In this document: positions 1 to 6,058 of the stretch, in pieces | How positions within the stretch are numbered: the first letter of the stretch is position 1 | Layout of the letters: each line of letters starts with the position of its first letter | Assembly (NCBI GenBank): GCA_020425835.1 | Contig: JAGQRC010000095.1 | Coordinates: forward strand, 1-8,836 | Direction of reading: 5' to 3' | Origin: Planctomycetota bacterium | Lineage (GTDB): Bacteria; Planctomycetota; UBA8108; UBA1146; JAJFFE01 | DNA length: 8,836 nt | Translations under genes and position numbers: made by a program | Notes under the pieces: model-generated | The model's input: only the letters and a program-made list of their open reading frames with translations | What the model was told of the DNA's origin: nothing | The model's database searches: none

Positions 1-519
1 CTCGCCGGCGTCGACCGCGCGACGCCGACCGGTTCCGTGCCGCGTCGCCAGGTTCGTGAGTTCGCCAACCGCGTCGAGCGGATCACGAACTCGTCGACCT
101 ACGGCTTAAACTGGCGCCTCTGGGGCGTCCTCTACCTGCTGGGGCTCGCCGCGGGACTCGCTCTCCCGCCCTTCCTGATCGCCGCGGTGATCCCGGTACC
201 CACCCCCATCGCGGTCGGGATCTTCACCCTGAGCGGAGCGGCGTGGGCCTTCCTTTTCTGGACCAAACTCAAGCCCCGCTGGATCGAACCGCTGCGACTG
301 CGCACCGCGTACGCGATCGCCCGTCGCTGCTACCGAGGCGTCTGGCGAAGGGAGCTACTGCAACTCGTGCGGAGCTCCCACCTGCCGCTGAGGGTCATCG
401 AGAACGAGCTCGAAGCGATCGAGGACGAGAACATCACCAACGACGACTGGATCGCGATGCTGATGCGCGAGGACCCCGCCCTGACGCTCCTCGAGATGGC
501 GCAGGGCTTCCTCCACTGA
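1..519 (+). CDS. Small two-helix membrane protein of unknown function, 5' end probably outside the window
   Basis: I do not recognise this gene. The frame is open from the first base; the first start-like codon is a GTG at 37, which would give 160 residues, but it has no Shine-Dalgarno, so the true start may lie upstream. Counting from that GTG, a basic N-terminus is followed by two hydrophobic segments (about residues 29-52 and 55-75). The rest, about residues 78-160, is a soluble, probably cytoplasmic tail, Arg-rich at first and acidic later (LEAIEDEN, DDWIAMLM). An inner-membrane location is inferred. No catalytic motif is visible. The TGA stop lies 14 bases from the stop of the convergent lipoprotein gene. 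Coding status is supported by the sensible membrane topology and the tight convergent fit; function is unknown. Confidence 0.7.
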   Translation, partial: LAGVDRATPTGSVPRRQVREFANRVERITNSSTYGLNWRLWGVLYLLGLAAGLALPPFLIAAVIPVPTPIAVGIFTLSGAAWAFLFWTKLKPRWIEPLRLRTAYAIARRCYRGVWRRELLQLVRSSHLPLRVIENELEAIEDENITNDDWIAMLMREDPALTLLEMAQGFLH

Positions 520-533
520 GGAGTGGACGCGCG

Positions 534-1142
534 TCAGGGACGATGGAGCTCGACGAGCTCCATCTCGAAGTCGACGATGTCCCCCCGGCGTTGTGTGTAG
601 AGGATCGGCGGTCCCGGCTGCGACCGTGCGAACCAGAACTCCGAGGCGGCACCGTCGGGTGAAGTCATCGCGTAGACCCAGCAGTCGAAGGTGCCGAGCT
701 CCGAGGTGCGCTTCGCGTTGCGCACGGTCGAGTATTCGGTGGGATAGTGCGCGGCGTGTCCGACCAGCTCCTCCCACGTCGCGGTCGACCGCTTCGGCGG
801 ATCTCCGCTGTCGATGAGGATGTCCTCGAAGGTCACGGCGGTGGCGGACGACTCGACCACCTCCGATCGCCGCCTTCCGGTCGAACCGTCGGCCGCGCGG
901 ATCTCGAAGACCCGAACCAACCCGACGGGGTGGGCTTGGCGAAGCTGCTCGGCCGAGAACGGTGGCGACAACATGCCCTCGAGCGCGACATGACTCGGAA
1001 GGTCGCTCGGCACCGACGCGCTCGAGGCGGCGGTGGTTTCCGACGGAGCGGCGTCGCCCTCCCTCTCGGGAGCCGACCGGCAACCGATCGCGGCGAGGAC
1101 GAGCGACCCCGTGGTCACGACGACGAACAGCATCGGGCGCAT
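534..1142 (-). CDS. Predicted lipoprotein of unknown function
   Basis: The 202-residue product begins with a short basic/hydrophobic signal sequence (MRPMLFVVVTTGSLVLAAIG) ending in Cys21. LAAIGC fits a lipobox, so signal peptidase II processing and lipid anchoring are likely. Residues 22-50 are a Ser/Thr/Ala/Pro-rich linker typical of a lipoprotein tether. The rest is a mixed alpha/beta domain that I cannot assign; it has Trp- and aromatic-rich stretches (TWEELVGHAAHYP, LGTFDCWVYAM, EFWFARSQPGPP) and one further Cys (Cys154). The ATG is preceded by AGAAGGGA about 9 bases away, supporting the start. The gene is separated from the acyltransferase gene by 178 bases and is probably its own transcription unit. 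Its last codons form a 10-bp inverted repeat (542-564). Localisation is well supported, function is not. Confidence 0.8.
   Translation of the reverse strand: MRPMLFVVVTTGSLVLAAIGCRSAPEREGDAAPSETTAASSASVPSDLPSHVALEGMLSPPFSAEQLRQAHPVGLVRVFEIRAADGSTGRRRSEVVESSATAVTFEDILIDSGDPPKRSTATWEELVGHAAHYPTEYSTVRNAKRTSELGTFDCWVYAMTSPDGAASEFWFARSQPGPPILYTQRRGDIVDFEMELVELHRP
542..564. terminator. Perfect 10-bp inverted repeat at the convergent gene ends, possible terminator
   Basis: GATGGAGCTC, a three-base spacer GAC, then GAGCTCCATC form a perfect 10-bp stem. It begins 22 bases after the stop codon of the plus-strand membrane protein and lies inside the last codons of the minus-strand lipoprotein gene, where it encodes the quasi-repeat MELVELH. 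No T-tract follows on either strand, so a classical intrinsic terminator is not shown. A hairpin that slows or ends plus-strand transcription before it runs antisense into the lipoprotein gene is the most natural reading; a chance product of the Glu-Leu-Val-Glu-Leu codons is the alternative. Confidence 0.35.
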
Positions 1143-1320
1143 GAGTGGGTTCCCTTCTGTGGCGGGCTCGCATGGTAACCGGAGCGCTGCGCGGTGACAC
1201 GTTCAGCGACGATCCCGTGAACGAGATCGGCGGGTGCTGGGAGCCCGTAGGAAACTCATTCCGGACGAGAGCCCGAAGCGCCACTTCGCCGAGTGAGGCG
1301 ACTCGCCGCCGACGCCGTCG

Positions 1321-1959
1321 CTACTCCCAGCGGGGAAAGTCCCCCTCTCGCACCAGCGCGTTCATGCGGCTCGTGATCTCCTCCATCAGACGATCGCGAT
1401 CTCCAGGCCATTGGACCGGCTCGCCGATGAAGATGTCGACGAAGAACGGGACGAGGAGTGCCTCACCCTTCGGGAGCGCCTTGCCGAGTCCGTGCAGATA
1501 GATCGGGATGATGGGCACGTCCGGGCAGAGCTCGACGAGAACCGCAACGCCCCGTTTGAACTCGGTGAGCTGTTCCGGCTCTCCCCGCGTCCCCTCCGGG
1601 AAGAGGATCAACAGGTCACCTCGCTGGAGCGCGGCGACGACGTCGGTCCGAAGGTCCTCGAAACCCTCGCGCCCCCGCCGCAGGGGGATGATCCCGATGA
1701 TCGAACGGGAGAACCAGGCGAGCCACCGCCAACGGAGGAAGTAGTCCGCGGCGGCGACCGGACGGAGTCGACGAAGGCAACGTCGAGGAAAGAGCGACAT
1801 CAACACGAGGGTGTCGAGGTGACTGTTGTGATTGGCGATGATCACGGCGGGACCGTCGCACGGAAGCCGCTCCGCGTGTCGAACGTTGAGCCCCAGCAGA
1901 ACCCACGAAATCGGCCGCACGACCAGGAGGAAGAAGAGCGCACGGAGCCCATGGTTCAT
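1321..1959 (-). CDS. PlsC-family 1-acyl-sn-glycerol-3-phosphate acyltransferase
   Basis: This protein (212 residues) should transfer an acyl chain to the sn-2 position of lysophosphatidate, or of a related lysolipid, making phosphatidate at the inner membrane. It has the full acyltransferase block order: the catalytic HX4D motif (His44 to Asp49 in NHNSHLD), an Arg-containing block II near GIIPLRRG (89-96), the glycerophosphate-binding FPEGTR (120-125), and the VPIIPIYL block IV (148-155). A hydrophobic N-terminus (about 8-24) probably dips into the membrane. The length suits a single-domain PlsC protein. The ATG lies 12 bases after the CDP-diglyceride synthase stop, with GAGGG about 10 bases upstream, so it is probably the last gene of the cassette. 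Acyltransferase chemistry is secure; whether this is the housekeeping PlsC or a dedicated paralogue is not, and the context favours a dedicated copy. Confidence 0.93.
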   Translation of the reverse strand: MNHGLRALFFLLVVRPISWVLLGLNVRHAERLPCDGPAVIIANHNSHLDTLVLMSLFPRRCLRRLRPVAAADYFLRWRWLAWFSRSIIGIIPLRRGREGFEDLRTDVVAALQRGDLLILFPEGTRGEPEQLTEFKRGVAVLVELCPDVPIIPIYLHGLGKALPKGEALLVPFFVDIFIGEPVQWPGDRDRLMEEITSRMNALVREGDFPRWE

Positions 1960-1971
1960 GCGACCACGCCC

Positions 1972-2910
1972 TCAATAGTGGAGATAGTAGGTGTAGTGGA
2001 AGAAGAGCGGCGCGGTGTAGGTCAGGCTGTCGAGGCGATCGAGGATCCCGCCGTGCCCCGGAATCAAGTTGCCGCTGTCCTTGATGTGGAGATCGCGCTT
2101 GAGAGCGGAGATCGTCACATCCCCGAAGAACCCGAACAGGCCGATCCCAGCCCCCGCAACCGCCATCTGCCACCACTCGAACGGCGTCAGCGAGGAGCCC
2201 AACGCGAGCGCCAACCCAGTGGTCGTCGCGACCCCACCGAGGAAGCCCTCCCAGGTCTTCTTGGGACTCACCTCCGGAACGATCTTCCTCCGACCGAACG
2301 ACTTTCCCCAGACGTACTGAGCCACGTCGTTCGACTGTGTCAGCAGGACGAGATAGAGCAACAGTCCCGCGCCCTCTCCCGCGGGCGCCCCCGGCGTCCT
2401 CAGCACCAACAGATACGCCGCGTGACTGATGCTGAAGACGGTCGTCATCAGTCCCCAGTGCACAGTGCCGACCGAACGGAGGAAACCGTCGGTCTCCCCG
2501 ACGAGAACGATGCGGATCGGGATCAGCAGGAACATGTAGACCGGGATGAAGATCGCGAACATCCCGTACCACTCGGTGGCGACCCAGTAGTACTGCACCG
2601 GTATGGCGCAGTAGGCGTAGAAGAGCGCCCGGCGGTCGACGCGACGCGTCGGGATGACGGAGAGGTACTCCTTCAACGCGAGGAAGCTCACGAAACCGAG
2701 AAAGGCGATCGACACGTTCCGGCTGACGAGCAACGCGGCCGTGAACACGCCGGCCATGATCCACCAGGACCGGACACGTTGGCGGAGCTCCGAGTCGTCC
2801 CGGTCGGGGCGTCGCTTCCGGCGAACCGCCACAACGAGACTGGACACGACCAGCACGCCGAAGATCCCGCCGAGGACCGCGACGACCGGCGTCGGGAGAT
2901 CAACGCGCAT
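1972..2910 (-). CDS. ynbB: YnbB-type CDP-diglyceride synthase (phosphatidate cytidylyltransferase, CdsA superfamily)
   Basis: This polytopic membrane enzyme (312 residues from the chosen start) should make CDP-diacylglycerol from phosphatidate and CTP. The CdsA signature is intact near the C-terminus: SALKRD (268-273), IKDSGNLIPGHGG (276-288) and DRLDS (291-295). A second conserved block reads SNDVAQYVWGKSFGRRK (193-209) followed by SPKKTWEG (215-222). Several other segments, such as FLALKEY and SHAAYLL, match my memory of E. coli YnbB more closely than of housekeeping CdsA. The frame is open further upstream, to about 2964, but the ATG at 2910 is preferred: it follows a purine-rich GGAGAGGGGGAG, avoids an Arg-rich extension, and overlaps the upstream phosphatidyltransferase gene by only 11 bases, implying translational coupling. 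The active-site residues look complete. Confidence 0.93.
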   Translation of the reverse strand: MRVDLPTPVVAVLGGIFGVLVVSSLVVAVRRKRRPDRDDSELRQRVRSWWIMAGVFTAALLVSRNVSIAFLGFVSFLALKEYLSVIPTRRVDRRALFYAYCAIPVQYYWVATEWYGMFAIFIPVYMFLLIPIRIVLVGETDGFLRSVGTVHWGLMTTVFSISHAAYLLVLRTPGAPAGEGAGLLLYLVLLTQSNDVAQYVWGKSFGRRKIVPEVSPKKTWEGFLGGVATTTGLALALGSSLTPFEWWQMAVAGAGIGLFGFFGDVTISALKRDLHIKDSGNLIPGHGGILDRLDSLTYTAPLFFHYTYYLHY

Positions 2911-3532
2911 CGCTCCCCCTCTCCGGCGAGGCTTCGCGAAGCGCGGACCGACAGCGGTTCGCAATCGTCACGAACAACAAGATGTTCACGGCAGCCAGCA
3001 CGATCGCAACGCCGCGCTCGTTCCGCCACCCGAGACCGAGCGCGAGGGTCAACACCCCGAAGACGAAGGCGCGGTCGCTCTTGCCCATCGGCCCGTCGTA
3101 GCGTCTCCCCGCTCCGATCTGGATCGCGACGACACCGGCCATCTCACTGATGATCGCCAGTACCGCCACTCCGACGATCGCCGGCGGCGACACGGCAGGA
3201 ACGACCGCGAGCGGCAGATAGAGCGCGGTGTCCGAGAACACGTCGCCGAGCTCGTTGAGCATCGCACCGAGGGCGGACTTCATGTCGTGCTCTCGGGCCA
3301 ACATGCCGTCGATCGCGTTGAGCGCCATCCTCAGGAACAAGAACCCCGGCACGAGGAAGAGGGGCCACGCGTGTTCACGCCCCCAGACGAACACGGTAGC
3401 GCCGACCGCGAAGGAGCCGAGCATCGCGGCGATCGTGACGTGGTTCGCCGTGGCCCCCGCCTGCGCCAGCGCCCGAGTCGTCGGACGCAGTAGCGCCTGG
3501 AACCTCGGCTTGATGTCGTAGATGCTCGGCAA
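2900..3532 (-). CDS. ynbA: YnbA-like CDP-alcohol phosphatidyltransferase
   Basis: This 210-residue integral membrane protein belongs to the family that transfers a phosphatidyl group from CDP-diacylglycerol to an alcohol. The family motif spans residues 72-97: Asn72, Asp75-Gly76, Ala79-Arg80, Gly89, Asn93, Asp97, with the normal DGxxAR-x8-G spacing. The usual first and third Asp are Asn here. The opening YDIKPRFQALLRPT, the TANHVT segment, ARE after the core, LNELGDVFSDTALYLP, GKSDRAFVFG and NRCRSAL all fit my memory of E. coli YnbA, which I recall as sharing the two Asn residues. The start is TTG: GGAGG lies seven bases upstream and the N-terminus aligns with YnbA. It is the first gene of a YnbA-YnbB-PlsC cassette. 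The alcohol acceptor is unknown; with two metal ligands altered, activity itself is inferred. Confidence 0.9.
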   Translation of the reverse strand: MPSIYDIKPRFQALLRPTTRALAQAGATANHVTIAAMLGSFAVGATVFVWGREHAWPLFLVPGFLFLRMALNAIDGMLAREHDMKSALGAMLNELGDVFSDTALYLPLAVVPAVSPPAIVGVAVLAIISEMAGVVAIQIGAGRRYDGPMGKSDRAFVFGVLTLALGLGWRNERGVAIVLAAVNILLFVTIANRCRSALREASPERGSDAR

Positions 3533-3539
3533 CTTCGGT

Positions 3540-3544
3540 CCTCC
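3540..3544 (-). promoter_or_regulatory. Shine-Dalgarno GGAGG deciding the TTG start of the ynbA-like gene
   Basis: On the minus strand GGAGG lies seven bases before the TTG at 3532-3530. This is one of the better ribosome binding sites in the window and the reason a rare TTG start is accepted; no ATG or GTG lies in frame nearby that keeps the conserved IKP-x-FQ N-terminus. Confidence 0.7.
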
Positions 3545-3558
3545 GGGACGGGGCGCGA

Positions 3559-3595
3559 ATTGTAACGATCGAGCGCGCGACGAGGAGAGATCGTT
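3559..3595 (-). promoter_or_regulatory. Candidate promoter -10 with overlapping inverted repeat upstream of the lipid cassette
   Basis: Read on the minus strand, TACAAT (3564-3559) differs from the consensus -10 box by one base and would start RNA about 20 bases before the TTG start codon, leaving room for the Shine-Dalgarno. No good -35 box is visible at the right distance. Immediately upstream, a 7-bp inverted repeat (AACGATC at 3564-3570, GATCGTT at 3589-3595, 18-base spacer) covers the spacer and -35 region and touches the -10 box. That is where a repressor or a -35-substituting activator would bind. The TA-rich patch stands out in GC-rich surroundings. Promoter and operator roles are inferred. 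Confidence 0.3.
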
Positions 3596-3631
3596 CTCGC
3601 CCCCCGACCCGCTTCCTCGGTAACCCCGGAA

Positions 3632-4564
3632 CTACGGACGCCGCGCTCGGAGCGAGTACATCATCGGCACTCGCCCTCGAAAACTAGCGGGAAGGTGATA
3701 GGTGCCATCCGGCTCCTCGGTCATTCCGGGAAAGGCCGGCCAGACGCAATGGGGATGCTCGTGGAACTGCTCGATCGCCAAGCCGGCGTCGATGAGCGCG
3801 GTGAGCACTTCGGCGATGCTGTGCGGCCACTCGTAGGTGACATCGTGCTGCGTCTCGACGTCCCGGCCCGCGTAGGTCCCGGGCTCGTTCCAGCGGAGCG
3901 CTTCCCCCGAAGCGAAGTAGGGATATCGGACCTGCAAGCAGAACTCCGCGGCATCGCGATCGACGTCGAGGGTCATCGCTGCCGGGTGCCCATCGGCCAA
4001 GTAGAAGAAGCCGCCGGGTCGGAGGCGCGCCGCGATCTTGCGCGCCCAGGTGGTGAGATCGCGGATCCACAGTACCGCCCCGTAAGAGGAGAAGACGATG
4101 TCGTACGCGTCGGTCTCGGCCCCGACCGGCAGGTGCTCGTCGAGCTCCTCGATCGAGGTGTGGACGAAACGGGCTGGGATCCCGAGCTCGGCGGAGAGCC
4201 GTCGCGCGGTGTCGACCGCGACCGGTGAGAAGTCGACACCCGTGGCGCGCGCGCCGAGACGCGCCCAGCTCAGGGTATCGGTCCCGATGTGACACTGGAG
4301 GTGGAGCAGGGTTCGTCCCGCGACCTCACCGACCTCGTCACGCTCGAGCGCGTGGAGTGCCACGCCGCCGTCCCGGAGGTGCTGGATCGATCGCCGATAC
4401 ATGGGCGTCTCGGGATGGATCGAGGCCTTCTCGTTCCACCACTCGAGATTGGCGCTCAGCTCGAGCGGTGCGTTCGGCTCGTGAGATGGGTCCACCGCAG
4501 GCCTTTCCGGTGTGACGAGGAGTCCGCGAGAGAGCGGGCGCGCTCGGAGGGAGTCCTTCAACAC
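3632..4564 (-). CDS. Class I SAM-dependent methyltransferase
   Basis: The product (up to 310 residues) has a Rossmann-type methyltransferase core. Motif I is LLHLQCHIGTDTLSWARLG (about 86-104), a Gly-poor variant with Cys-His before IGTDT. Then comes GVDFS with the ribose-binding acidic Asp111, YDIVFSSYGAVLW (motif IV region, 154-166), and LRPGGFFYLADGHP after it. The C-terminal third (about 195-310) is Trp/Tyr/His-rich and probably forms the substrate cap. The substrate cannot be read from the sequence. The start is uncertain. The first GTG (4564) overlaps the end of the SRPBCC gene, but its Arg-rich leader looks non-conserved and GGAG is too close. A GTG at 4495 with AAAGG six bases upstream gives a 287-residue protein and may be the real start. 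It is co-directional with the SRPBCC gene and probably co-transcribed. Confidence 0.9.
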   Translation of the reverse strand: MLKDSLRARPLSRGLLVTPERPAVDPSHEPNAPLELSANLEWWNEKASIHPETPMYRRSIQHLRDGGVALHALERDEVGEVAGRTLLHLQCHIGTDTLSWARLGARATGVDFSPVAVDTARRLSAELGIPARFVHTSIEELDEHLPVGAETDAYDIVFSSYGAVLWIRDLTTWARKIAARLRPGGFFYLADGHPAAMTLDVDRDAAEFCLQVRYPYFASGEALRWNEPGTYAGRDVETQHDVTYEWPHSIAEVLTALIDAGLAIEQFHEHPHCVWPAFPGMTEEPDGTYHLPASFRGRVPMMYSLRARRP

Positions 4565-5007
4565 GCTCCGAGGATCTCGGTCAGCTGCTCACACCGGTAG
4601 TCGAAGATCCGATCGAGCTCGCGGCGAACGAACATTCGGTCGACGCAGGATCCGAACGGGACGGCGTACTCGACGTGGTCATGGACGTGGGTCCCACCGT
4701 CAACGGGCGTGAACCGGTGCGTGTGCACCCAGAGACGGTACGGCCCGCGGAGCTGCCGATCGACGAAGTCGTGGGGCGGATTCCATCGCTCGATCAGCGT
4801 GCGCCAACCGAACGGGATCCCGTGGAGCCGGAGCCGATAGTCGATCAGCGTGCCCTCCCGCATCGAGATCGGCTGCGGGGTCACGATGCGAAAGCCCAAA
4901 GAGGGCGGGGTGATGCGCTCGAGGTTCGCCGCGTCACCGAAGAAGTCGAAGATCCGGTCCGGAGGACCGGGAAACCGCTGCTCCCGCTCGAGGGTGAACG
5001 TCCGCAT
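4558..5007 (-). CDS. SRPBCC-fold (START/polyketide-cyclase-like) ligand-binding protein
   Basis: A 149-residue cytoplasmic protein without signal peptide or membrane segment. It fits the SRPBCC family of COG4276 type as I remember it: an N-terminal FPGPPDRIFDFFGDAANLER stretch (12-31), then ITPPSLGFRI, a beta segment with GTLIDYRLRLHGIPFGWRT (52-70), WNPPHDFVDRQLRGPYRLW (75-93), then H-x-H-x-F and GGTHVHDHVEY leading to PFG, and a closing helix ending in ILGAC. Members are helix-grip proteins with a hydrophobic cavity; most have no proven ligand. The ATG follows the upstream gene's stop by 14 bases and has only a weak Shine-Dalgarno, which suggests coupling. Its stop codon overlaps the earliest possible start of the methyltransferase gene. 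Fold assignment is firm; a ligand or enzymatic role is unknown. Confidence 0.87.
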   Translation of the reverse strand: MRTFTLEREQRFPGPPDRIFDFFGDAANLERITPPSLGFRIVTPQPISMREGTLIDYRLRLHGIPFGWRTLIERWNPPHDFVDRQLRGPYRLWVHTHRFTPVDGGTHVHDHVEYAVPFGSCVDRMFVRRELDRIFDYRCEQLTEILGAC

Positions 5008-5021
5008 GTCGGCAGCACCGA

Positions 5022-5966
5022 TCAGAGGCCGAGCTTCGCCCGCAGCGGAGTGTCGGATCGGTCGTGGTGGTTCCAGTAGTCGAGCATCTCGGTGTGCGTC
5101 CGAGTCGCTCGCGTCGTCAACGTCTTCGCGTTGGGACCGAAGCCGCTGACCCCGACCTCCTCCCAGCCCTCGATCCGATGCGGGAACTCGGCGCCGAAAC
5201 GAATCGTCAACGTGCGGTTCTCACCGGGATACTCGAGTCGGTAGATCTGCACGTCGTCATCGGTGGACAGAGTCCCCCGAGCAGAGACCGCCTCCAGCGG
5301 ACGGTGACGCAGCCGCAGGAATTGCCCGCTCGGAATCATCCGAAACGTCCCGGTGGGAAGGGAACCGGGGTCGAGTCGGATCCGATTCCACACCTCGTCC
5401 TCGAGCCAGTCCGCTTCGATGGACACGTCCTGATCGCCCTCGCTCTGGAAGTAGCTCAAACCCCGTGCGCGGTACCCGTCGTCCTTGCGGTTGAACTGCA
5501 GGAAGACGTGACCGCACCACTCCTGCACGGAGGTCGTCGACTTCAATGTCCGGGGATGACGATCGCTCTCGATGGGCGTGAACGTCGAGGTCATCAGCGA
5601 GTACGGATAGAGCCCCGTGTTGAAGCTCTTCGTGGCGTTGAGCTTCAGGACCGGCCAGGCGCCGCTGCGACGTCGATCGGCGTCATCCGCCTTGACCTGT
5701 CGATCGGGGAGGAAGTCCTCGGTCACGAAGATCATCATGGCGTGACCGGGATGGAGCTCGCCGTATCGAGACTGCTCGAGCTCGAATCGGTTCACTTCCG
5801 CCTTGCCCGCGAACCAGTAGCTGCCGAACGAGGCGTCCGCAGTGCGGTTCGTCGGCGCCTTGGCGAGCGCTTCCGGCTCCGAGCCCGGTCGCCCGAGACT
5901 CGGCACTGCCCACACGACGAGCGCGGCCACGACGACGCCGACACCGATGAGTCCCACGGTCCGCAT
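5022..5966 (-). CDS. Exported or membrane-anchored protein of the family often misnamed 'septum formation inhibitor Maf'
   Basis: This 314-residue protein starts with one hydrophobic segment (about 5-24), a signal peptide or anchor without a lipobox Cys, then a short linker and a large extracytoplasmic domain. Conserved-looking blocks are SYWFAGKAEVNRFELEQSRY (49-68), GHAMMIFVTEDF, KSFNTGLYPYSLMTSTFTP (113-131), SVQEWCGHVFLQFN (146-159) and SYFQSEGDQD (171-180). They match a family I remember from Bacteroidota and Planctomycetota that databases often label 'septum formation inhibitor Maf'. It has no Maf nucleotide-pyrophosphatase motif and its export argues against that name, so I treat it as function unknown. 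The ATG has an excellent AAGGAGG five bases upstream. It is probably the first gene of a three-gene unit with the SRPBCC and methyltransferase genes. Confidence 0.85.
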   Translation of the reverse strand: MRTVGLIGVGVVVAALVVWAVPSLGRPGSEPEALAKAPTNRTADASFGSYWFAGKAEVNRFELEQSRYGELHPGHAMMIFVTEDFLPDRQVKADDADRRRSGAWPVLKLNATKSFNTGLYPYSLMTSTFTPIESDRHPRTLKSTTSVQEWCGHVFLQFNRKDDGYRARGLSYFQSEGDQDVSIEADWLEDEVWNRIRLDPGSLPTGTFRMIPSGQFLRLRHRPLEAVSARGTLSTDDDVQIYRLEYPGENRTLTIRFGAEFPHRIEGWEEVGVSGFGPNAKTLTTRATRTHTEMLDYWNHHDRSDTPLRAKLGL

Positions 5967-5971
5967 CCCTG

Positions 5972-5978
5972 CCTCCTT
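5972..5978 (-). promoter_or_regulatory. Strong Shine-Dalgarno AAGGAGG of the Maf-like gene
   Basis: AAGGAGG lies five bases before the ATG at 5966-5964 and fixes the start. It is the strongest ribosome binding site in the window and marks this gene as the likely leader of the 5966-3632 unit; the two following genes have weaker sites and tight spacing. Confidence 0.7.
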
Positions 5979-6058
5979 CTCCCGATCTCATGCTTGGATT
6001 CGATGGGCCGAGCGTAATCTCCGAGGGCGAGAAGTACCAGCCAGCGGACACGGGCGGA

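Noticed and set aside
1143..1320. Promoter or terminator between the acyltransferase and lipoprotein genes
   Set aside because: A TTACCAT patch and small dyads such as CGAGT/ACTCG are present, but none has a matching -35, a stem long enough, or a T-tract to support a call.
2911..2964. Extension of the CDP-diglyceride synthase by 18 residues
   Set aside because: The extension is Arg-rich, would overlap the phosphatidyltransferase gene by about 65 bases, and lacks the good ribosome site seen before the ATG at 2910.
1411..3150. A 579-codon open frame on the plus strand
   Set aside because: It runs antisense through the acyltransferase, CDP-diglyceride synthase and phosphatidyltransferase genes, all with clear family motifs. 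Its translation is charged and low-complexity (Arg, Glu, Asp, Pro), as expected from the reverse strand of GC-rich coding DNA.
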